Below, piece by piece: positions 49,801 through 56,040 of a DNA stretch of 56,040 nucleotides (its first letter is position 1; each line of letters opens with the position of its first letter). Both the position numbers and the translations under genes were made by a program. The notes under the pieces are model-generated. The model was not told where the DNA came from. It made no database searches and was given only the letters and a program-made list of their open reading frames with translations. Origin of the DNA: Didymodactylos carnosus (taxonomy: Eukaryota > Rotifera > Eurotatoria > Philodinida > Philodinidae); contig CAJNOQ010000296.1 in NCBI GenBank assembly GCA_905250885.1, forward strand, positions 1-56,040, in the 5' to 3' direction.

Positions 49801-52255
49801 TTGTTTACATGTTATTAATAATTTCTTAGATATTTATATGCTTCCAATCTTATGCATGTACAATCAGTGTCACAGAGAAACTTTAGGGTAAAATCGTTCG
49901 AGGAACAAACGTATTTTGCTAAAGTGTAAACAATAAGATGCCAAGCACTTGCAATGTAACGTCTTTCAACTACCTTCAAATTTATCTTGTATAGGTTTTT
50001 TGAATGAATGCTCAGGTATGTAAAAGCGTTTATTTGTTTTAAGGTATGACGAATGGATATCACCTAATCAGGTTGTTGAATTATGTGATCAAAGTGTATG
50101 GCCTATTCGTCGTCGTCGCACAAGTCAAGTGTATACACCCAATACGAGACGTCAATCATTTGTTGATTCACCTTCGTCATCTATAACATCAACAATAGTT
50201 GATATTAGTTCATCGTCAGCAATTCCAGTAACAGTAGTTATGGATGAAAAACAATTAGACATTCAAAATGACATTACTAAATTAGATAGCATCGAACAAC
50301 ATGAAGAACAATTAGAATGTTTTCATTCTCTAGAAGAAACTACGAAAGAAAAAACCATCAATCCTTCACAATCCGTGATTTCATTGTTATCTACTCAAAT
50401 ATCTTCGATTTCTTCAGCATCATATAAACCAGAAGAGGAAGATGATGATGACGAAGATCGTTTCAGTGATGTTTCTTCAATAATAAATCCTTCAATAGTA
50501 ACGAGAAGAATAACCGAATCAAATACAAGCATAAGGTAAAAATCCTTATTTCCTCATTATTTTCACCAATTTTTCACACATCTGTTGTTCATTCACAGTG
50601 ATCAAAAACTTCTCGTACATGATCTACCAAATAACGAGTTGGAAGAAAGCAATTTATGTCAAATAGAACAAAAACAGTCATATAAAGATGAAATTCGGCG
50701 ACGAACAATATCTAACGATATTTATCGTAATATGATTGAAACAAATGAATGTGAAGATGATGGTGATGAAGAAGATGAAAAACAACAACACGATTTATCA
50801 CTTTTAAAAGAAGCAAAAAATAATATTAGTCCATCAACAAGCAAAAAAAATGATCATGATCAACGACAAGAATCTTCCGTTCAAGCGACGGTTATCACCA
50901 CGTCTATTAAGGTATTTCTAATATGAGAAAATTTGAAGAAACGAAATTGTTACATTCTTTTTTATACTTTAGAACGAACCAATTGTTAAAGAAGAACAAG
51001 ATTACGATAATAATTTGTTGAAACCTTTCACACACATGGAAACGTAAGGATATTTTCAGAAACAGTTATTTTGCATACTTTTATTTTGCTTTTTTAGTTT
51101 TAACAATCATGAGACATCGTTATCTATTAAAGCAGAATCGACGGAAATTTGTAATCAATTAGAACAACAACCATTGATGATATCGATACAAGAACCTAAA
51201 CAACAGCAAGAACAGGAATCCTTATTAAAGCAACCACCGTTACAACCAATACAAATTCCTATTCCTACTAACCTAATGGCGACCAGTTCTCGACGTTCAT
51301 CTGTTCGTCAACAAAAACGTCGTTCATTAAGAGAATCAAATACAAATTGTTCCAATTATAACAATAGTAATTCAAAAAAAAAGTCAAAAGTCGATAGTTT
51401 GACAATGTTACAAAATCAAAATGATAATAGAGAATTGAAACTTCTTAGTTCAATCACGGATAATTATGAGCAAACTATCAATAATTTATATACATCGAAT
51501 TCTACGATTGGATCATTTGATATAAATGATGCGAGAGATGAACGTTGTAAGTGTATTTCATCTTTTTATCTCAAAATTACTTAAACTTGTGTTTTTTTTT
51601 CCAGCTAAACGCTATCGATCAAACGGACGACGTAATAAAAAGTTGGTCAATCAACATGGTAAGAAACTACTGAATATGTTTGTTTTGTTTTCGATATAGT
51701 AGAGTGTATTTAGATTATGAAAATGATGATTTTCTATCGAATTCACCGGTAAACAATACTATTCGTCACCAATTGGAAGAAATGTTTAAAAATCGTCCAA
51801 GTAGATATAATTTTCTTGATTTAAGTAAGTTATTTTATTTGTCCTCATATATTCAATATAATCTTTTGTTTTTGTTTTTAATTACAGATAATGATCTTGA
51901 TGGTGAAGAACGTTTACAACATATTAAAGATCAAATGCGTGAATGTCAAAAAGTATTTTTCAATTTGAAAAATGCTCTAACAAAAATTGAAAGACAACGT
52001 AAAATATTTGTAAAAAGAACAATACAAAAATCAGCAGGAACGACAACAATGGGCACTGTGCGCACAACAGGTAACAATTTATATTCAGTTAGAAATATTA
52101 ATCTAACTGTTATTTAATACTATTTCATAGTGACAACAACAGATATATCAATAATTGATGGTGGTCGAAATCTCGTCTCTAATAACAATATGGATAATAA
52201 TGATACGACTAATGGCGATGTTCTGATACAGCAATATATTTCTAAGAACGACTAA
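43840..52255 (+). CDS. ARID4B: ARID4 (RBP1-type) chromatin repressor subunit
   Basis: Nuclear adaptor of the Sin3-HDAC complex; vertebrate paralogues ARID4A/B bind RB. Nineteen exons, all phase-consistent, give 1907 aa: 43840-44353, 44476-45081, 45180-45274, 45330-45427, 45489-45621, 45914-46871, 47087-47405, 47460-47572, 47630-48028, 49043-49439, 49500-49793, 50044-50535, 50599-50911, 50973-51043, 51098-51546, 51605-51658, 51714-51824, 51888-52070, 52131-52255. Domains: Tudor-like CSVSAKYRGAFCEA to YTVVFDDGDEKSLRRSSL (about 47-170), RBB1NT ICFPGLILKRK (about 243-300), ARID (about 360-455; FMDDRGTPIN, YKKYLLSYEE), chromo-barrel VHYNGWNSRYDEWI (about 1262-1332), and C-terminal coiled coil ERLQHIKDQMREC (about 1805-1850). 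The ARID-to-barrel linker is about 800 aa of Ser/Lys-rich sequence, much longer than in human (total 1257-1312 aa). A or B cannot be assigned. Confidence 0.93.
48113..48963. mobile_element. MITE in ARID4 intron 9
   Basis: Terminal GGCATGCA(C/T)CGA repeats: GGCATGCA at 48113-48120 and TGCATGCC at 48956-48963, with further inverted similarity (CGAGTACTCG / AGCACTCGG). A second, longer subterminal pair, 48633-48703 and 48850-48921, shares TTTCACCTATTATTAAAAAA. The 851-bp element fills most of the 1014-bp intron; splice sites on either side give an in-phase join. No coding capacity. Confidence 0.75.
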
Positions 52256-52937
52256 ATGTACCTAATCTTTTCTTTATTTATTAGTTATTTTCCGTTCTAG
52301 GAAACTAATAGGTTTGCTATTTTTCTGTCAATAAAAAGAATTTATAATTACAGTTTGATAAAACTTTGTTATACAACCACATTCTATTTTCTTTCTTCTC
52401 ACTTTGTAGTTTAACAATACTTGATTGTGTGTATATATATATATATATATATAAGCGAGCTGGTCAGGCTACTGTTTTTTTTTCTAATCGTTTTTGTTGT
52501 GTCTTGCCTAGTAGAATTCTTTGTTAGTTTTTTTTTCTTCTCAAGTATGATATTGTTAACGAATATATATATATATATATATTTTTCTTTCTAATTTGAA
52601 TTGTTTATAATTTTGCATTCATGTTATACAGTACTTTGAACGTGTACAGTGTACATTTTTTATAATAGCTCTGCTAATAAAACGACAACAAAACAAATTG
52701 GCAAGATATATCTGAGCAATAAAAAAACTGTTCATAAATATGTTTATTTTTAACAAAGCATACATTTTTCAATATTTCTAGTCTGATTGGTCTATTATTC
52801 CGAAAATTTAATTCAAAACATTGTTGAATATGAAAATTTTATTTAACTGGGATAGACAGCAACATTTTACGGATTATAGATAATTTTAAAATGATATTAA
52901 TATAAATATCACTGATTTTTCTATAAGACATTTAGAG
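52256..52937. other. ARID4 3' region with TA microsatellites
   Basis: 682 bp between ARID4 and ALKBH6. AATAAA at about 52330 is a good poly(A) signal. Two TA runs lie at about 52433-52453 and 52563-52582. Confidence 0.6.
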
Positions 52938-54088
52938 ATGGCAAACAATAACTGTGATATAAACGAAATGTTATTTTCAATTAATAACTATAAACTGGAA
53001 AATGTTCCCAATACATTATATTATATACCAAATTTTATTTCTACAGATGAAGAAGAATGTCTTTTAAATTGTGTTAATAATGTTCCCAAAACACGATGGA
53101 AACAACTTGCCAATCGACGTTTACAAAACTGGGGTGGTCAGCCACATTCAAAAGGAATGATTGTTACTGAAACACTTCCAACATGGTTAGATATATTTAC
53201 AAAACGTATTGTCAACTTAGGAGTATTTCAATCATTTATTCCAAATCATTGTCTTATCAATGAATACTTACCAAATCAAGGAATCATGCCACATACCGAT
53301 GGTCCACTGTATTATCCTGTTGTCTCAACAATATCTTTAAACTCACATACAATAATTGAATTTTATCGTACTATCAATGATGAAGAAGAAAATCGTGAAG
53401 AAACGGTATGTTTACTATTCCTGATATCTGTCTAAATAATGTAAAACTAGAACAATTCATATTGATGCATGTTTATTAGACCAATTCTTATTAAGTTCTC
53501 AGCAGAAGTTCAAATATCTCACTTTTTGAAACATGCAGCTACAAATGTTCAAAGAGAAGGAAAAAACCAATCATTTCTCATAAAGATTGAAAAATCCTTT
53601 TGGTTGTACTATATACACATTTGACTTTCAGAAGGAAAAAAAACACAAAAAAATTGATGATGCAGCGCTGAACTTGAAGTCATATAAATACAAGATAATG
53701 AGATGAATGAATACGTTTTTTTCATAGTTTTTCTACTCTCAACTTACAAAGCTGTTTTTTTCTGTATTATTTTATAATTTATATAGTACTGATTAGATTT
53801 ATTGTTTTCTAGGTATCTAATATTCAGTCACGTCGTATATGCTCCGTATTATTAGAACCACGTTCGCTATTTCTTGTAATGAATGATATGTATAAGAATT
53901 ATTTGCATGGCATTCGTGAACTCAATGAAGACGAAATAACAAATGATATTTGTAATTTGGATCTATGTGACAAATCAATTGTACAACTTGGCAATAGACT
54001 AAAACGTACTACAAGAGTTTCGCTAACAATACGTTATGTTCCAAAAGTAACAAAATTTCAGTTTGCCAATGGCATAATAAAAAAGTAA
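52938..54088 (+). CDS. ALKBH6: AlkB homologue 6, Fe(II)/2-oxoglutarate dioxygenase
   Basis: Predicted non-haem iron oxygenase of the AlkB family; its substrate is not firmly established even in model species. Two exons, 52938-53405 and 53813-54088 (phase 0), 247 aa, similar to human (238). Family landmarks: LYYIPNFISTDEEECLL, RWKQLANRRLQNWGGQPH, INEYLPNQGIMPHTDGPLYYP with the iron-binding His-x-Asp, STISLNSHTIIEFY, SVLLEPRSLFLV, LHGIRE with the distal His, and TRVSLTIRYVPKV with the 2-oxoglutarate-binding Arg. All catalytic residues are present. The intron is 407 bp. It converges with RBPJ across 188 bp; AATAAA motifs lie at about 54128. Confidence 0.96.
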
Positions 54089-54276
54089 ATAACTATTTGA
54101 CGTTTTTTTCATGATACATTTTTATTTGAATAAATAAAATGCTTAGTTCGCATTTTGCTATCAATTGTTTTGAGTGAATTTTAGAGTACAAATATTTATT
54201 TTTTAATTACTAAAACTTCACAATATAATATACATGATGCAAATAAATATTTATAAAATAGTTTTTTTTTTTGGTA

Positions 54277-55795
<1,519 letters not shown>

Positions 55796-56040
55796 CTAGA
55801 ACAAAATATCATTCTAGATATTTATAGATTATATTATATCAGCCTATTTCAGATCGAATAAGGATAGTCGGCTAAAACGCGTAACTGTCACCCTCAGCTG
55901 CGGTGGGCTGAGCGATATTTTTTCTCTCAAACCAGCCTTAAGGGCCCCCCCCCCTCAGAAATGGTGATTTTCGGTCAAAAAATCGGTTTTAAGATACACA
56001 CATGGAAAGATAGCCTGAAGTGTCTACTTCCAGAATCTGT
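55796..56040 (-). other. RBPJ intron or upstream sequence
   Basis: A TTGTTCTAG acceptor precedes the exon at 55795. Beyond it no coding sequence was recognised; a GC-rich patch with a C run (about 55945-55955) and CAGCTGCGG lies at about 55897 and may be a repeat. Confidence 0.5.

Noticed and set aside
52433-52582. TA runs as possible Helitron or TIR element starts
   Set aside because: No CTAG end, inverted partner or insertion-site signature nearby; simple microsatellites in the ARID4 3' region.

Overview
The window is eukaryotic nuclear DNA from an animal. It is AT-rich, and its protein-coding genes are split by many short GT-AG introns, typically 45-100 bp. I could rebuild most of these exon by exon, because reading phases close and the conserved protein sequence continues across each junction. 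Gene content (a Notch effector of the CSL family, PKA catalytic subunit, an ARID4-type chromatin factor, a MYST acetyltransferase, ALKBH6) is metazoan. Compact AT-rich genes set among many small transposon remnants would suit a bdelloid rotifer, but that assignment is inference and no marker in the window proves it.

Layout, left to right. 1-5847: gene-poor, with several foldback repeats. 5848-8479 (+): cAMP-dependent protein kinase catalytic subunit, 6 exons. 8480-11728: no gene, one large foldback. 11729-14671 (-): MYST histone acetyltransferase of KAT8 type, 8 exons, with possible further 5' exons up to 16500. 16712-16954 (+): small unidentified ORF. 17063-17914 (-): MAK16, single exon. 18300-19020: decayed LINE 3' end. 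19753-22371 (-): HMG-CoA reductase, 3 exons. 22372-34910: about 12.5 kb without a recognised host gene, packed with inverted-repeat elements, MITEs, a TIR element and a reverse-transcriptase remnant. 34911-36512 (-): unknown protein with a C-terminal membrane anchor. 37990-38375: second LINE 3' end. 39618-40456 (+): GID4. 40891-43501 (+): CTU1. 43840-52255 (+): ARID4 homologue, 19 exons, 1907 aa. 52938-54088 (+): ALKBH6. 54277-55795 (-): RBPJ/Su(H), its 5' part lying outside the window.

The genes do not form one pathway. They cover cAMP signalling, chromatin (KAT8, ARID4), ribosome assembly (MAK16), the mevalonate pathway (HMGCR), ubiquitin-dependent turnover (GID4), tRNA wobble-uridine thiolation (CTU1), a 2-oxoglutarate oxygenase (ALKBH6) and Notch-dependent transcription (RBPJ). 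From 39.6 kb onward genes are tightly packed (gaps of 188-682 bp), in contrast to the repeat-dominated middle.

The most striking non-gene signal is the density of inverted-repeat (foldback) structures, more than ten, with arms of 20-260 bp. They include a near-perfect 214-bp-arm hairpin, a 42-bp perfect palindrome in a nested cluster, and a foldback that nearly fills one KAT8-type intron and itself carries a hAT-like MITE with an 8-bp target duplication. Three of the four longest confirmed introns (about 0.85-1.2 kb) are explained by such insertions, including a non-autonomous Helitron in CTU1.
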